From: Paracoccaceae bacterium
Lineage (GTDB): Bacteria; Pseudomonadota; Alphaproteobacteria; Rhodobacterales; Rhodobacteraceae
NCBI GenBank assembly: GCA_007131945.1
Contig: SLPP01000250.1
Span: 1-19,226, forward strand
DNA: 19,226 bases
Direction of reading: 5' to 3'
In this document: piece by piece, positions 7,573 through 15,951 of the stretch
How positions within the stretch are numbered: position 1 is the first letter of the stretch
Layout of the letters: every line of letters starts with the position of its first letter
Program-made: the position numbers and the translations under genes
The notes under the pieces: generated by a model
The model's input: only the letters and a program-made list of their open reading frames with translations
Databases searched by the model: none
Told to the model about the DNA's origin: nothing

Positions 7573-10173
7573 ATGGCTGTCGTCGTCGTCGAGTCGCCCG
7601 CAAAGGCGAAGACCATCAACAAGTATCTCGGCCCGGGCCACACCGTGCTCGCCTCCTTCGGCCATGTCCGCGACCTGCCGCCGAAGGACGGCTCGGTCGA
7701 TCCCGAGCAGGATTTCGACATGAAATGGGAAGTGGCCTCGGACAGCCGCAAGCATGTCCGCGCCATCGCCGAGGCGCTGAAATCCGACCCCGACTTGATC
7801 CTCGCCACCGACCCCGACCGCGAGGGCGAGGCGATCTCCTGGCACCTGACCGAGGCGCTTGCCAAGTCGCGCGCGCTGAAGAAGGACACGCCCGTAAAAC
7901 GCGTCGTCTTCAACGCCATCACGAAAGACGCGGTGACCCAGGCGATGAAGGCCCCGCGCGAGGTCGACATGGAGCTCGTCCGCGCCTATCTCGCCCGCCG
8001 CGCGCTCGACTACCTCGTCGGCTTCAATCTCTCGCCCGTCCTCTGGCGCAAGCTGCCCGGCGCCAAGTCCGCCGGCCGCGTCCAGTCGGTCTGCCTGCGC
8101 CTGATCGTCGAGCGCGAGATGGAAATCGAGGCCTTCCGGGCGCAGGAATACTGGACCGTCACCGCCGAGCTCGCCACCCCGCGCGGCCAGCTCTTCACCG
8201 CCCGCCTCGTCAGCCTCGCCGGCGAGAAGCTCGACAAGTTCGCGCTGAAGGACTCCACCGCCGCCGAGATGGCCGTGCAGGCGGTCACCAGCCGCGCGCT
8301 TTCGGTCCGGTCGGTCGAGGCGAAGCCCGGCAGCCGCAGCCCCGCCGCCCCCTTCATGACCTCGACCCTGCAGCAGGAAGCCAGCCGCAAGTTCGGCATG
8401 GGCGCCAAGCAGTGCATGTCAACCGCCCAGCGGCTCTACGAGGCCGGGCACATCACCTACATGCGCACCGACGGCATCGACATGGCGCCCGAGGCGGTGA
8501 TGGCCGCGCGCGACGAGATCAGGCGCCGCTACGGCGACGCCTACGTTCCGAAATCGCCGCGGATGTACAAGAACAAGGCCAAGAACGCGCAGGAAGCGCA
8601 TGAATGCATCCGCCCCACCGACATGGGCGCGGACCCCGACCGCCTGCGCCTTGCTGACGCCGACCAGCGCAAGCTCTATGACCTGATCTGGAAGCGCACC
8701 ATCGCCTGCCAGATGGAGGCGGCGCGGCTCGAACGCACGACGGTCGAGATCGGCTCCAGGGACGGCCAGGTCGGGCTGCGCGCGACCGGGCAGGTGGTGC
8801 TCTTCGACGGGTTCCTCAAGGTCTACGAGGAGGGCCGCGACGATGTCGAGGGTGACGACGACCGCCGCCTGCCGCAGATGGCCGAGGGCGACGCGCTTGA
8901 GAAGCGCAATGTCACGCCCGAACAGCATTTCACCCAGCCGCCCCCGCGCTACACCGAGGCGACGCTGGTCAAGCGGATGGAGGAGCTTGGCATCGGCCGG
9001 CCCTCGACCTATGCCTCGATCGTCACCACGATCCAGGACCGCGGCTACGTCCGGAAGGAAAAGAACCGCCTGATCCCCGAGGACAAGGGAAGGCTGGTGA
9101 CGATCTTCCTCGTCAACTACTTCCGCAAATATCTGGAATACGACTTCACCGCCGATCTCGAGGAACAGCTCGACGACATCTCGGCCGGCGAGCGCGACTA
9201 CAGGGAAGTGCTGGACCGCTTCTGGCGCGACTTTTCGGCGCATCTGGCCGAGACCTCGGATCTGCGCATCTCGGAAGTGCTGGAGAAGATCGACGAGATC
9301 CTGGCGCCGCATCTCTACCCGCCGCGCGAGGACGGCTCCGACCCGCGCCTCTGCCCGGGCTGCGGCAAGGGTCGGCTCAACCTGAAGACCGCGCGCTCGG
9401 GCGGGGCCTTCATCGGCTGTTCGAACTACCCCGACTGCCGCTACACCCGCCCGCTGGGCGCCGAGGAGGGCGATGCCGCCCTCTCGGGCGACGGCAGGCT
9501 GCTGGGTCACGACGCCGGCGATCCGATCTATCTGCGCACCGGCCGCTTCGGCCCCTATGTCCAGCGCGGCGAGGCGACCGAGGACAATCCCAAGCCCCCG
9601 CGCGCCAGCCTGCCCAAGGGCTGGACGCCGGACGAGTTGACGCTGGAGCGCGCGGTGACGCTTCTTGCCCTGCCGCGCAAGGTCGGCGACCATCCCGAGG
9701 ATGGCGAGCCGGTCGAGGCCGGCATCGGCCGCTACGGGCCCTACGTGAAACACGGCCGCATCTACGCCAACCTGCCCGAGGTCGAGGATGTCTTCACCGT
9801 CGGCATGAACCGGGCGCTGGACCTGATCGCCGCCAAGGCCAGCCGCGGCGGGCGCGGCTCGACAGCCGCGCCCCTGCGCGAACTCGGCGAGCACCCCGAG
9901 GGCGGCAAGGTCGCCGTCATGGCCGGCCGCTACGGCCCCTACGTGAAATGGGAAAAGGTCAACGCGACGCTGTCGAAGGGCATGGAACCCGAAACGGTGA
10001 CGCTGGAGCAGGCGCTCGAGCTGATCGCCGCCAAGGGGGGCGCGAAGGGCAAGAAGAAGGCCGCCGCGCGCGGCAAGACCGCCGCCAAGCCGAAAAGCGC
10101 AGGCAAGTCCAAGACCGCCGCAAAGCCCGCGACGGCGAAAAAGACCGCACCCGGACGCAAGGCCACGGGCTGA
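7573..10173 (+). CDS. topA: DNA topoisomerase I (type IA)
   Basis: The 866-residue enzyme relaxes negative supercoils through a 5'-phosphotyrosyl intermediate. The N-terminal Toprim domain begins VVVVESPAKAKTINKYLG and holds the acidic DxDxE triad (D80, D82, E84 in ATDPDREGEA). The catalytic tyrosine is Y296 in GHITYMRTDG. One four-cysteine zinc ribbon is visible at about residues 594-617 (CPGCGKG...GCSNYPDC). It is followed by repeats built on GRFGPYVQRG, GRYGPYVKHG and GRYGPYVKWE, the alphaproteobacterial topoisomerase C-terminal repeats, then a lysine/alanine-rich tail of about 50 residues. AGAGG precedes the ATG. Identification is secure. Confidence 0.98.
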   Translation: MAVVVVESPAKAKTINKYLGPGHTVLASFGHVRDLPPKDGSVDPEQDFDMKWEVASDSRKHVRAIAEALKSDPDLILATDPDREGEAISWHLTEALAKSRALKKDTPVKRVVFNAITKDAVTQAMKAPREVDMELVRAYLARRALDYLVGFNLSPVLWRKLPGAKSAGRVQSVCLRLIVEREMEIEAFRAQEYWTVTAELATPRGQLFTARLVSLAGEKLDKFALKDSTAAEMAVQAVTSRALSVRSVEAKPGSRSPAAPFMTSTLQQEASRKFGMGAKQCMSTAQRLYEAGHITYMRTDGIDMAPEAVMAARDEIRRRYGDAYVPKSPRMYKNKAKNAQEAHECIRPTDMGADPDRLRLADADQRKLYDLIWKRTIACQMEAARLERTTVEIGSRDGQVGLRATGQVVLFDGFLKVYEEGRDDVEGDDDRRLPQMAEGDALEKRNVTPEQHFTQPPPRYTEATLVKRMEELGIGRPSTYASIVTTIQDRGYVRKEKNRLIPEDKGRLVTIFLVNYFRKYLEYDFTADLEEQLDDISAGERDYREVLDRFWRDFSAHLAETSDLRISEVLEKIDEILAPHLYPPREDGSDPRLCPGCGKGRLNLKTARSGGAFIGCSNYPDCRYTRPLGAEEGDAALSGDGRLLGHDAGDPIYLRTGRFGPYVQRGEATEDNPKPPRASLPKGWTPDELTLERAVTLLALPRKVGDHPEDGEPVEAGIGRYGPYVKHGRIYANLPEVEDVFTVGMNRALDLIAAKASRGGRGSTAAPLRELGEHPEGGKVAVMAGRYGPYVKWEKVNATLSKGMEPETVTLEQALELIAAKGGAKGKKKAAARGKTAAKPKSAGKSKTAAKPATAKKTAPGRKATG

Positions 10174-10200
10174 GGCGGGCCGGCCGGCAAGGCAATGAAT

Positions 10201-10278
10201 CCGGGTTTAAATCCGGTTAAATTGTTATGGGCAACATAGCTTTTTCAAAAGCTTGCGCGTTTGTGCACGCGCGCACAC
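10201..10278. other. AT-rich palindromic cluster between topA and scoA
   Basis: The topA-scoA gap (225 bases) holds three adjacent symmetric elements. CCGGGTTTAAATCCGG at 10201-10216 is self-complementary if one G-T pair is allowed. AGCTTTT-TC-AAAAGCT at 10238-10253 is perfect apart from its two-base spacer. TGTGC-ACGCGC-GCACA at 10263-10278 is near perfect. No T-run follows in a place suited to a terminator. They may be operators for scoAB, whose candidate promoter starts 65 bases downstream. The binding proteins are unknown. Confidence 0.35.
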
Positions 10279-10342
10279 CTGCCCCCCTCCACCGCCGGCA
10301 ACGCCGCGTCCGCCCCCTGCCCGCCGCGTCCCGCGCCGCTTG

Positions 10343-10371
10343 TTGACTTCGCTGCATCGCCGCGCCAGAAC
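10343..10371 (+). promoter_or_regulatory. Candidate scoAB promoter
   Basis: TTGACT (10343-10348, 5 of 6) and CAGAAC (10366-10371, 3 of 6) have 17-base spacing. The implied start near 10378 leaves a short leader with GGGGGAG just before the scoA ATG at 10399. Confidence 0.4.
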
Positions 10372-10398
10372 GGGGGCGGACAATCTGCGGGGGAGCGC

Positions 10399-11094
10399 AT
10401 GCACAAGATCTACGGCTCGGCGACCGAGGCCCTGGACGGGCTTCTCTTCGACGGAATGACCATCGCCGCCGGCGGCTTCGGCCTCTGCGGCATCCCCGAG
10501 CTTCTGATCGCGGCCATCCGCGACGCGGGCGTGAAGGACCTGACCATCGCCTCGAACAACGCCGGCGTCGACGATTTCGGGCTCGGGCTGCTCCTGCAGA
10601 CGCGGCAGGTCAGGAAGATGATCTCCTCCTATGTCGGCGAGAACGCCGAGTTCATGCGCCAGTACCTCTCGGGCGAGCTGGAGCTGGAATTCAACCCGCA
10701 GGGCACGCTCGCCGAGCGGATGCGCGCGGGCGGCGCCGGCATCCCCGGCTTCTACACCAGGACCGGCGTCGGCACGGTGATCGCCGAGGGCAAGGATCAC
10801 AAGGAATTCGACGGCGAGACCTACATCCTCGAGCGCGGCATCGTCGCCGACCTCGCCATCGTCAAGGCCTGGAAGGCCGACGACACCGGCAACGCCGTCT
10901 TCCGCAAGACCGCGCGCAACTTCAACCCGCCGGCGGCGACCTGCGGGCGTGTCTGCGTGATGGAGGTCGAGGAGATCGTGCCGCGCGGCTCGCTCGACCC
11001 CGACTGCATCCATCTGCCCGGCATCTACGTGCACCGCCTGATTCAGGGCGAGCACGAGAAGCGGATCGAACAGCGCACCGTGCGCAAGGCTTGA
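10399..11094 (+). CDS. scoA: 3-oxoacid (succinyl-CoA:3-ketoacid) CoA-transferase subunit A
   Basis: The 231-residue protein is of usual size for the A subunit of a two-gene family I CoA-transferase. It carries the glycine-rich [10 protein letters not shown] segment (25-34), [26 protein letters not shown] and [13 protein letters not shown], all typical of SCOT/ScoA. With ScoB it moves CoA between succinate and acetoacetate (or a related 3-keto acid), linking ketone-body or polyhydroxybutyrate breakdown to the TCA cycle. The in-frame upstream ATG at 10261 was rejected: the ATG at 10399 has GGGGGAG about 6 bases before it and gives the normal N-terminus. scoB follows after 13 bases. Exact substrate preference cannot be read from sequence. 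Confidence 0.93.
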   Translation: MHKIYGSATEALDGLLFDGMTIAAGGFGLCGIPELLIAAIRDAGVKDLTIASNNAGVDDFGLGLLLQTRQVRKMISSYVGENAEFMRQYLSGELELEFNPQGTLAERMRAGGAGIPGFYTRTGVGTVIAEGKDHKEFDGETYILERGIVADLAIVKAWKADDTGNAVFRKTARNFNPPAATCGRVCVMEVEEIVPRGSLDPDCIHLPGIYVHRLIQGEHEKRIEQRTVRKA

Positions 11095-11107
11095 GGAGGG
11101 CACGACC

Positions 11108-11737
11108 ATGGCATGGGACCGCAACCAGATGGCCGCCCGCGCGGCGCAGGAACTCGAGGATGGGATGTATGTCAACCTCGGCATCGGCATCCCGACGCTC
11201 GTTGCCAACTACATCCCCGACGGCGTCGACGTGACGCTGCAGTCCGAGAACGGCATGCTCGGCATCGGCCCCTTCCCGACCGAGAACGAGGTCGATGCCG
11301 ACCTGATCAACGCCGGCAAGCAGACGGTGACCGAGCTTGCCCGCACCGCCTATTTCGACAGCGCGCAGAGCTTCGCGATGATCCGCGGCGGCAAGATCGA
11401 CATGGCGATTCTCGGCGCGATGGAAGTGGCCGAGAACGGCGACATCGCCAACTGGATGATCCCCGGCAAGCTCGTCAAGGGCATGGGCGGGGCGATGGAT
11501 CTCGTCGCCGGGGTCAAGCGCATCGTCGTGGTGATGGACCACACCAACAAGGCGGGCGACTCGAAGGTGCTGAGGGAATGCACCCTGCCGCTGACCGGCA
11601 AGGGCGTCGTCAACCGCATCATCACCAACCTCGGCGTGATGGACGTGGTCGCTGGCGGGCTGAAGATCGTCGAGCTGGCCGACGGCGTCTCCGAGGAGGA
11701 GCTGCGCAACGCGACCGAGGCAACGATCGTCGGCTAG
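11108..11737 (+). CDS. scoB: 3-oxoacid (succinyl-CoA:3-ketoacid) CoA-transferase subunit B
   Basis: The 209-residue B subunit carries the catalytic glutamate, E47, in the family I signature [13 protein letters not shown]; this residue forms the enzyme-CoA thioester. Other family segments are [30 protein letters not shown] and [26 protein letters not shown] lies about 7 bases before the ATG, directly after the scoA stop, so the two subunits are co-transcribed. A strong intrinsic terminator lies 54 bases after the stop, closing the operon. Confidence 0.95.
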   Translation: MAWDRNQMAARAAQELEDGMYVNLGIGIPTLVANYIPDGVDVTLQSENGMLGIGPFPTENEVDADLINAGKQTVTELARTAYFDSAQSFAMIRGGKIDMAILGAMEVAENGDIANWMIPGKLVKGMGGAMDLVAGVKRIVVVMDHTNKAGDSKVLRECTLPLTGKGVVNRIITNLGVMDVVAGGLKIVELADGVSEEELRNATEATIVG

Positions 11738-11750
11738 CGCGGCGCGCAGC

Positions 11751-11779
11751 TTGACATGCGCCCCCCCGCACCGCATGAA
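11751..11779 (+). promoter_or_regulatory. Candidate promoter of lepB-rnc-era, overlapping the scoB 3' region
   Basis: A perfect TTGACA (11751-11756) is followed after exactly 17 bases by CATGAA (11774-11779, 3 of 6). Transcription would begin near 11786, just before the terminator hairpin at 11792, and run into lepB at 11844. A promoter is needed here because the terminator cuts lepB off from scoAB. Confidence 0.45.
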
Positions 11780-11791
11780 GCCTGCCACATC

Positions 11792-11819
11792 GCGCCGTCC
11801 CCGGGGCGGCGCTTTTTTT
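11792..11819 (+). terminator. Intrinsic terminator of scoAB
   Basis: GCGCCGTCC (11792-11800) pairs with GGGCGGCGC (11804-11812): 9 pairs including one G-T, with a 3-base loop. Seven T residues follow at 11813-11819. This is the clearest rho-independent terminator in the window. It lies 54 bases after the scoB stop and only 24 bases before the lepB start. Confidence 0.85.
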
Positions 11820-11843
11820 CGACCCATCCACGACAGGCCCCGC

Positions 11844-12632
11844 ATGAGCAGCGCAAGCGAGAAGAAGGACGGCTGGTGGGAGACGGTGAAGACCGTCTTC
11901 TGGGCGCTGGTGATCGCGGGCATCTTCCGCACGCTCTTCTTCCAGCCGTTCTGGATCCCCTCGGGTTCGATGAAGGAGACGCTGCTGATCGGCGATTTCC
12001 TCTTCGTCAACAAGATGGCCTACGGCTATTCGCGCTATTCCTGCCCCTTCGCCATGTGCCCCTTCTCGGGGCGCGTCTTCGCCACCGAGCCCGAGCGCGG
12101 CGACATCGTCGTCTTCCGCCACCCGGTGACCGGCGCGGACTTCATCAAGCGCGTCATCGGCATGCCGGGCGACCGCGTGCAGATGCGCGACGGCATCCTG
12201 CATCTCAACGACCAGGCGCTGCCGCAGGAACCCGCCGGCCAGTTCGCCGAGATCTACGAACGCCAGGGCTCGGTCGGCCAGTTCCCGCGCTGCGCCAACG
12301 CGCCGGTGGGGCAGGGCGGCACCTGCCTGAAGGATCGCTACATCGAGACGCTGCCCGGCGGGCGCTCCTTCCCGGTCCTCAACATCGAGGATGGCGGCTT
12401 CGGCGACAACACGCCCGCCTTCACCGTCCCCGACGGGCATTTCTTCTTCATCGGCGACAACCGCGACAACTCGGTCGACAGCCGCGTGCCGCAGAACGCC
12501 GGCGGCGTCGGCATGGTGCCCTTCGATCACCTCATCGGGCGGGCGAACATGGTCATGTTCTCCTCGGCCGGCCGCTCGATGCTCGCCTTCTGGACCTGGC
12601 GCTCGGACCGGTTCTTCCACCGGCTGCAATGA
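11844..12632 (+). CDS. lepB: Signal peptidase I
   Basis: The 262-residue type I signal peptidase is anchored by one N-terminal membrane segment (about residues 17-35) with its active site on the periplasmic side. The catalytic serine is S42 in [10 protein letters not shown] and the general base lysine is K102 in [11 protein letters not shown]; the C-terminal box [11 protein letters not shown] is present. It removes signal peptides from exported proteins such as the cytochrome c in this window. C67 and C72 (SCPFAMCPF) lie close together and could form a disulfide. The ATG at 11844 was chosen because longer versions would read through the scoAB terminator. Its stop overlaps the rnc start by ATGA, and lepB-rnc-era is a conserved order. 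Confidence 0.96.
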   Translation: MSSASEKKDGWWETVKTVFWALVIAGIFRTLFFQPFWIPSGSMKETLLIGDFLFVNKMAYGYSRYSCPFAMCPFSGRVFATEPERGDIVVFRHPVTGADFIKRVIGMPGDRVQMRDGILHLNDQALPQEPAGQFAEIYERQGSVGQFPRCANAPVGQGGTCLKDRYIETLPGGRSFPVLNIEDGGFGDNTPAFTVPDGHFFFIGDNRDNSVDSRVPQNAGGVGMVPFDHLIGRANMVMFSSAGRSMLAFWTWRSDRFFHRLQ

Positions 12633-13336
12633 TGGCGGCGCGCGCGGCAGGGCGGCTCTCGGCCGAGATGGCGGCCTTCGCCGCGCGCCTCGGCCACGAT
12701 TTCGCCCGCCCCGAACTCCTGCAGCGCGCCCTCACCCATGCCTCGATCGGCTCCAAGACCCGGCCCGACAACCAGCGGCTGGAATTCCTCGGCGACCGGG
12801 TTCTGGGGCTGATCATGTCCGAGGCGCTGCTCGCCGCCGACCGCGAGGCGACCGAGGGACAGCTTGCGCCGCGCTTCAACGCGCTCGTCCGCCGCGAGAC
12901 CTGTGCCGAGATCGCCCGCGAGATCGATCTCGGCGCGGTTCTGCGCATGGGCCGGTCCGAAATGCTGACCGGCGGCCGGCGGAAGGAGGCGATTCTCGCC
13001 GACGCGATGGAGGCGGTGATCGCCGCGGTCTATCTCGACGCCGGGATCGAGGCCGCCCGTAAGATGGTGCTCCGGCTCTGGAAGGACCGGCTGAGCGGCG
13101 TCGAGGCCGATGCGCGCGACGCCAAGACGATGCTGCAGGAATGGGCCCAGGCGCGCGGCGCCCCGCCCCCGGACTATGCCGAGGTGGCGCGCGAGGGCCC
13201 GCCGCACGCGCCGCGCTTCACGATCGAGGTGCGGCTCGCCACAGGCGAGGCCGCCCGCGCCAGCGCCGGTTCCAAGCGCCAGGCCGAGCAGGCGGCGGCC
13301 CGTGCGCTCCTCGACACGCTGGAGGGCGCGACATGA
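12629..13336 (+). CDS. rnc: Ribonuclease III
   Basis: The 235-residue enzyme cleaves double-stranded RNA in rRNA and mRNA processing. The signature [13 protein letters not shown] (48-60) carries catalytic acidic residues E52 and D56; the second pair is D125 and E128 in [15 protein letters not shown] double-stranded RNA-binding domain fills about residues 158-232 (KTMLQEWAQ...[18 protein letters not shown]). The start could be either of two adjacent ATG codons (12629 or 12632); the first gives an ATGA overlap with lepB. The stop overlaps the era ATG in the same way, so lepB, rnc and era are translationally coupled. Confidence 0.96.
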   Translation: MMAARAAGRLSAEMAAFAARLGHDFARPELLQRALTHASIGSKTRPDNQRLEFLGDRVLGLIMSEALLAADREATEGQLAPRFNALVRRETCAEIAREIDLGAVLRMGRSEMLTGGRRKEAILADAMEAVIAAVYLDAGIEAARKMVLRLWKDRLSGVEADARDAKTMLQEWAQARGAPPPDYAEVAREGPPHAPRFTIEVRLATGEAARASAGSKRQAEQAAARALLDTLEGAT

Positions 13337-14247
13337 CCGAGACCCGCGCCGGTTTCGTGGCCCTGATCGGCGAGCCCAATGCCGGCAAGTCGACGCTTCT
13401 CAACCGCATGGTCGGGGCCAAGGTCTCGATCGTCACGCACAAGGTGCAGACCACGCGCACGCGCATCCGCGGCGTCGCCATCGAGGGCCGGGCGCAGATC
13501 GTCTTCGTCGACACGCCCGGCCTCTTCCGACCCCGCCGCCGGCTCGACCGCGCCATGGTCGCCGCCGCCTGGGGCGGGGCCGCCGATGCCGATGTCGTCG
13601 TCCTCCTGATCGAGGCGCATCGCGGCCTGACCCCCGGCGTGCAGGCAATCCTCGACACCCTGCGCGACCGCTTCCCCTCCGGCCGCACCGTGGCGCTCGC
13701 CATCAACAAGATCGACAAGGTCAGGGCCGAGGCGCTGCTGGAGCTGTCGAAAGCCCTCAACGACGCCTTCCCCTTTGCCCGCACCTTCATGATCTCTGCC
13801 GAGAAGGGCCACGGCGTCGAGGATCTGAAACGCTGGCTCGCCGAGAGCCTGCCCGAGGGTCCCTGGCTCTATCCCGAGGACCAGATCGCCGACCTGCCGC
13901 TGCGGATGATCGCCGCCGAGATGACGCGCGAGAAATGCACGCTGCGGCTGCACCAGGAACTGCCCTACGAACTCACCGTCGAGACCGAGAGCTGGCAGGA
14001 GCGCAAGGACGGCTCGGTGCGCATCGACCAGCTCATCTATGTCGCCCGCGACGGCCACAAGGGCATCGTGCTCGGCCACAGGGGCGAGACGATCAAGGCG
14101 ATCAGTCAGGCGGCGCGGGCCGAGATCGCCGCCTTCCTCGACCGCCCCGTGCATCTCTTCCTGCAGGTCAAGGTGCGTCCGAACTGGCTGGAGGAGGCCG
14201 AGCGCTACGGCGAGATGGGGCTCGACTTCCGCGACGGCGATGCCTGA
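13333..14247 (+). CDS. era: GTPase Era, 30S ribosome assembly factor
   Basis: The 304-residue protein has the N-terminal GTPase motifs G1 GEPNAGKST (13-21), G3 DTPG (60-63) and G4 NKID (125-128). A C-terminal KH domain carries the loop [15 protein letters not shown], which binds the 3' end of 16S rRNA. Era acts late in 30S subunit maturation, next to RNase III both in function and on the chromosome. It overlaps rnc by ATGA. Length and all motifs are normal. Confidence 0.97.
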   Translation: MTETRAGFVALIGEPNAGKSTLLNRMVGAKVSIVTHKVQTTRTRIRGVAIEGRAQIVFVDTPGLFRPRRRLDRAMVAAAWGGAADADVVVLLIEAHRGLTPGVQAILDTLRDRFPSGRTVALAINKIDKVRAEALLELSKALNDAFPFARTFMISAEKGHGVEDLKRWLAESLPEGPWLYPEDQIADLPLRMIAAEMTREKCTLRLHQELPYELTVETESWQERKDGSVRIDQLIYVARDGHKGIVLGHRGETIKAISQAARAEIAAFLDRPVHLFLQVKVRPNWLEEAERYGEMGLDFRDGDA

Positions 14248-14322
14248 ACTCGCATCGTCTCGAACCGGCCGGGCGATGCCGGGCGGCCAGTCCGGCGCGC
14301 CCGAAGGACAGGGCCACGGCCG

Positions 14323-14658
14323 ATGACGCCGCGGCTGACCGCGAGCTTCTGGGTGCGGGCCTATCTCAACCGGCTGCGGCTGGCGAACATCCCGGCCTAT
14401 GTCCTCGCCCGCGGCGATGCCTCGGCCGGCGCGGTGATGGTGAAGCTCGCCACGCTCGACGGGCAGGCGCGGCTTTTCCAGCGCATCTTCGATCCGATGG
14501 CCGATCGCCGCCGCTGGATCGAGCTTGCCGCCGGACCCGAGGCCGAGATCGACGCCCGCATCGCCCGCGACCGGGCCCGCGACCGCGACCTCTGGGTGAT
14601 CGAGGTCGAGGACCGGCAGGGCCGCCACCTGCTCGAGGAACCGGGCCTCGACGAATGA
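14323..14658 (+). CDS. DUF1491 family protein, function unknown
   Basis: The 111-residue protein contains FWVRAYLNRLRLANIPAYVLARGDASAGAV, DGQARLFQR and DRDLWVIEVEDRQGRHLLEEPG. I recognise this as the alphaproteobacterial DUF1491 family, which often lies between era and recO. No signal peptide, membrane segment or catalytic motif is visible, so it is probably a small cytoplasmic protein. It follows era by 75 bases, close enough to be co-transcribed. Its usual downstream neighbour recO is missing here; the next gene is convergent. No function is assigned. Confidence 0.82.
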   Translation: MTPRLTASFWVRAYLNRLRLANIPAYVLARGDASAGAVMVKLATLDGQARLFQRIFDPMADRRRWIELAAGPEAEIDARIARDRARDRDLWVIEVEDRQGRHLLEEPGLDE

Positions 14659-14665
14659 TACCAAA

Positions 14666-14733
14666 TCCGGTTGATCCGTTCGGCAACATCTGCGGCGTTG
14701 TTCCGCCCGTGCTTGCCGAAGGGATCAAGCGGA
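14666..14733. repeat. 68-base imperfect inverted repeat after DUF1491
   Basis: Bases 14666-14686 pair with 14713-14733 at 19 of 21 positions (two G-G mismatches), around a 26-base loop that itself holds a 4-base stem (14692-14695 with 14703-14706). No T-run follows, so it is not a standard terminator. The element begins 8 bases after the DUF1491 stop. It may be a dispersed palindromic repeat or miniature element, or a bidirectional mRNA 3'-end structure. The left flank shares AAATCCGGTT and GGCAACAT with the topA-scoA gap (10209-10237). Confidence 0.6.
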
Positions 14734-14785
14734 AGCCGTATGACCGGGGCTTTCCGGGCCACCTCCGGCACCCACCGGCTGCCGG

Positions 14786-14801
14786 CGTGCAAATTTGCAC
14801 G
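14786..14801. promoter_or_regulatory. 16-base perfect palindrome, possible operator
   Basis: CGTGCAAATTTGCACG is a perfect palindrome, flanked further out by GCCGG (14781-14785) and CCGGC (14804-14808), which also pair. The TGCAAATTTGCA core resembles a homodimeric regulator site. TTTGCAAA half-sites are known for short-chain acyl-CoA regulators of Rhodobacter, but the match is loose. No gene start lies within reach on either strand, so its target is unclear. Confidence 0.4.
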
Positions 14802-14893
14802 AACCGGCAAAATATTGAGATTCAATGCATAAATACCTTCCGTTAACCACATTGAAAGGTCCCGCTCCATGCGCCCCGGTCGCACCCCGAGCG

Positions 14894-14911
14894 CCCGGCG
14901 CCTGCGCCGGG
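14894..14911. other. GC-rich stem-loop in the convergent gap
   Basis: CCCGGCG (14894-14900) pairs perfectly with CGCCGGG (14905-14911) around a CCTG loop. Only two T residues follow on the plus strand. It could be part of a structured RNA or a weak transcription stop. Confidence 0.25.
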
Positions 14912-15095
14912 TTCCCCCGCGGCACGCCCGGGCGGGAAAGTTTCATTGCGGTCAACGGGATCGATTTCCTGCCTTATATCAGATAGTTGCGAAGATGTGC
15001 GCATGCGCGCACCGCCTCCCGGCGGGTCGCCTCGCGGGTTCGGGGAGGAAAGGACGGAGACCGCCTCGGCCAGGCGCCCCGCGATCGCGGCAGGC

Positions 15096-15923
15096 TCAGG
15101 GCCGGACGAGCCGGTAGCCCTGCCCCTTGCGCTCGACCCGGTGGAAGGCCGGGTGCAGGAAATGCCCGCCGGTGAACAGCGCCCCATCCGCGGCGAGTTC
15201 GTCGAGCAGCCGCTTGCGCGTGTCCCGCGCGGTCGGAATGTCCATGTCGAAGGCGATCGCGACCTCGGGATCGGCCGCCTGCAGCGCCGGCGCGTGGATG
15301 ATGTCGCCGACATGCAGCAGCTGCGCCCCGCCCGAGGCGAGCCGCCAGCCGCTGTGGCCCGGCGTGTGTCCCGGCAGGGTGATCGGCGTGAGCCCCGGCG
15401 CGATCTCGTCCTTCGGGCCAAAGAGCTTCAGCCGGTCGCCATAGGCCGCCAGCACCGCCCGCGCGAGCTTGCCCCAGTCGCTGATCGGGTCCCCGGTGGT
15501 CTTGCTCTCGTCGCTCCAGAAGGCGTGCTCGGCCTCGGGCACATGGAGCGTCGCATTGGGAAAGACCGCCTTTCCCTCGGCGGTGATCATGCCGGCGATG
15601 TGGTCGGGATGCAGATGCGTGGCAACCAGCGTGTCGACCTCCTCGGGGGCAACGCCGGCCTCCCTCATCGCCTCGGGAAGAAAACCGCAGGTCGGCCCGA
15701 AAAGGTCGCGCGGGCCCGAATCGGTCAGGATCACGCGCCCGCCGGTGCGGATCAGCATGGCGTTGAAATTCGTCTCGATCTCGCTCCGGCCCGCCTCCCG
15801 GAGCAGTTCCCGGATATGCGCCTCGTCGGTCTCGGGAAAGTATTCGGCCGGAAAGCTGATCCCCCCGTCGGTCAGGATCGTAACTTCGGCCTCGCCGATG
15901 GTCCGTGTCGCCGTCCGGCTCAT
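15096..15923 (-). CDS. Metallo-beta-lactamase-fold hydrolase, substrate unknown
   Basis: The 275-residue protein has the metallo-beta-lactamase-fold signature HxHxDH at H103-L-H105-P-D107-H108. A later metal histidine lies in TLPGHTPGHSGW (H186), the bridging aspartate D207 in LLHVGDIIH, and a C-terminal histidine in TGGHFLHPAF. No signal peptide is seen (start MSRTATRTIG), so it is probably cytoplasmic. AAAGGGAG precedes the ATG at 15923; longer in-frame versions would read through the divergent promoter region. The family includes lactonases, thioesterases and sulfur-transfer enzymes, and no subfamily can be fixed. It is divergent from the arsenate operon with 121 bases between starts, so the two may share control. 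Confidence 0.85.
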   Translation of the reverse strand: MSRTATRTIGEAEVTILTDGGISFPAEYFPETDEAHIRELLREAGRSEIETNFNAMLIRTGGRVILTDSGPRDLFGPTCGFLPEAMREAGVAPEEVDTLVATHLHPDHIAGMITAEGKAVFPNATLHVPEAEHAFWSDESKTTGDPISDWGKLARAVLAAYGDRLKLFGPKDEIAPGLTPITLPGHTPGHSGWRLASGGAQLLHVGDIIHAPALQAADPEVAIAFDMDIPTARDTRKRLLDELAADGALFTGGHFLHPAFHRVERKGQGYRLVRP

Positions 15924-15951
15924 GTCGCGCTCCCTTTCGCTGTTCGAGCGG

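Larger units (their letters stand above)
14659..15095. other. 437-base gap between convergent genes; no coding gene recognised
   Basis: This stretch separates DUF1491 (plus) from the hydrolase (minus), so neither gene needs a promoter here. It nevertheless contains an imperfect 68-base inverted repeat, a 16-base perfect palindrome, an AT-rich patch at about 14805-14865, a GC hairpin at 14894-14911 and a second GTGCGC-ATGC-GCGCAC palindrome at 14997-15012. The longer open frames look like shadows with arginine-rich, low-complexity translations. It could hold a small RNA or the remains of a mobile or repeat element where recO would normally follow. Confidence 0.5.

Noticed and set aside
8419..9894. 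Minus-strand open frame (491 codons) inside topA
   Set aside because: It lies wholly within the topA coding region and has a shadow-type composition.
11751..11843. N-terminal extension of lepB by 31 codons
   Set aside because: It would translate through a strong intrinsic terminator, and the usual signal peptidase N-terminus begins at 11844.
13110..14846. Plus-strand 578-codon frame across rnc, era and DUF1491
   Set aside because: It is out of frame with three well-recognised genes and extremely arginine/proline-rich.
14869..15117. Small plus-strand open frame (82 codons) in the convergent gap
   Set aside because: Arginine/proline-rich translation, no ribosome-binding site, no recognised domain.
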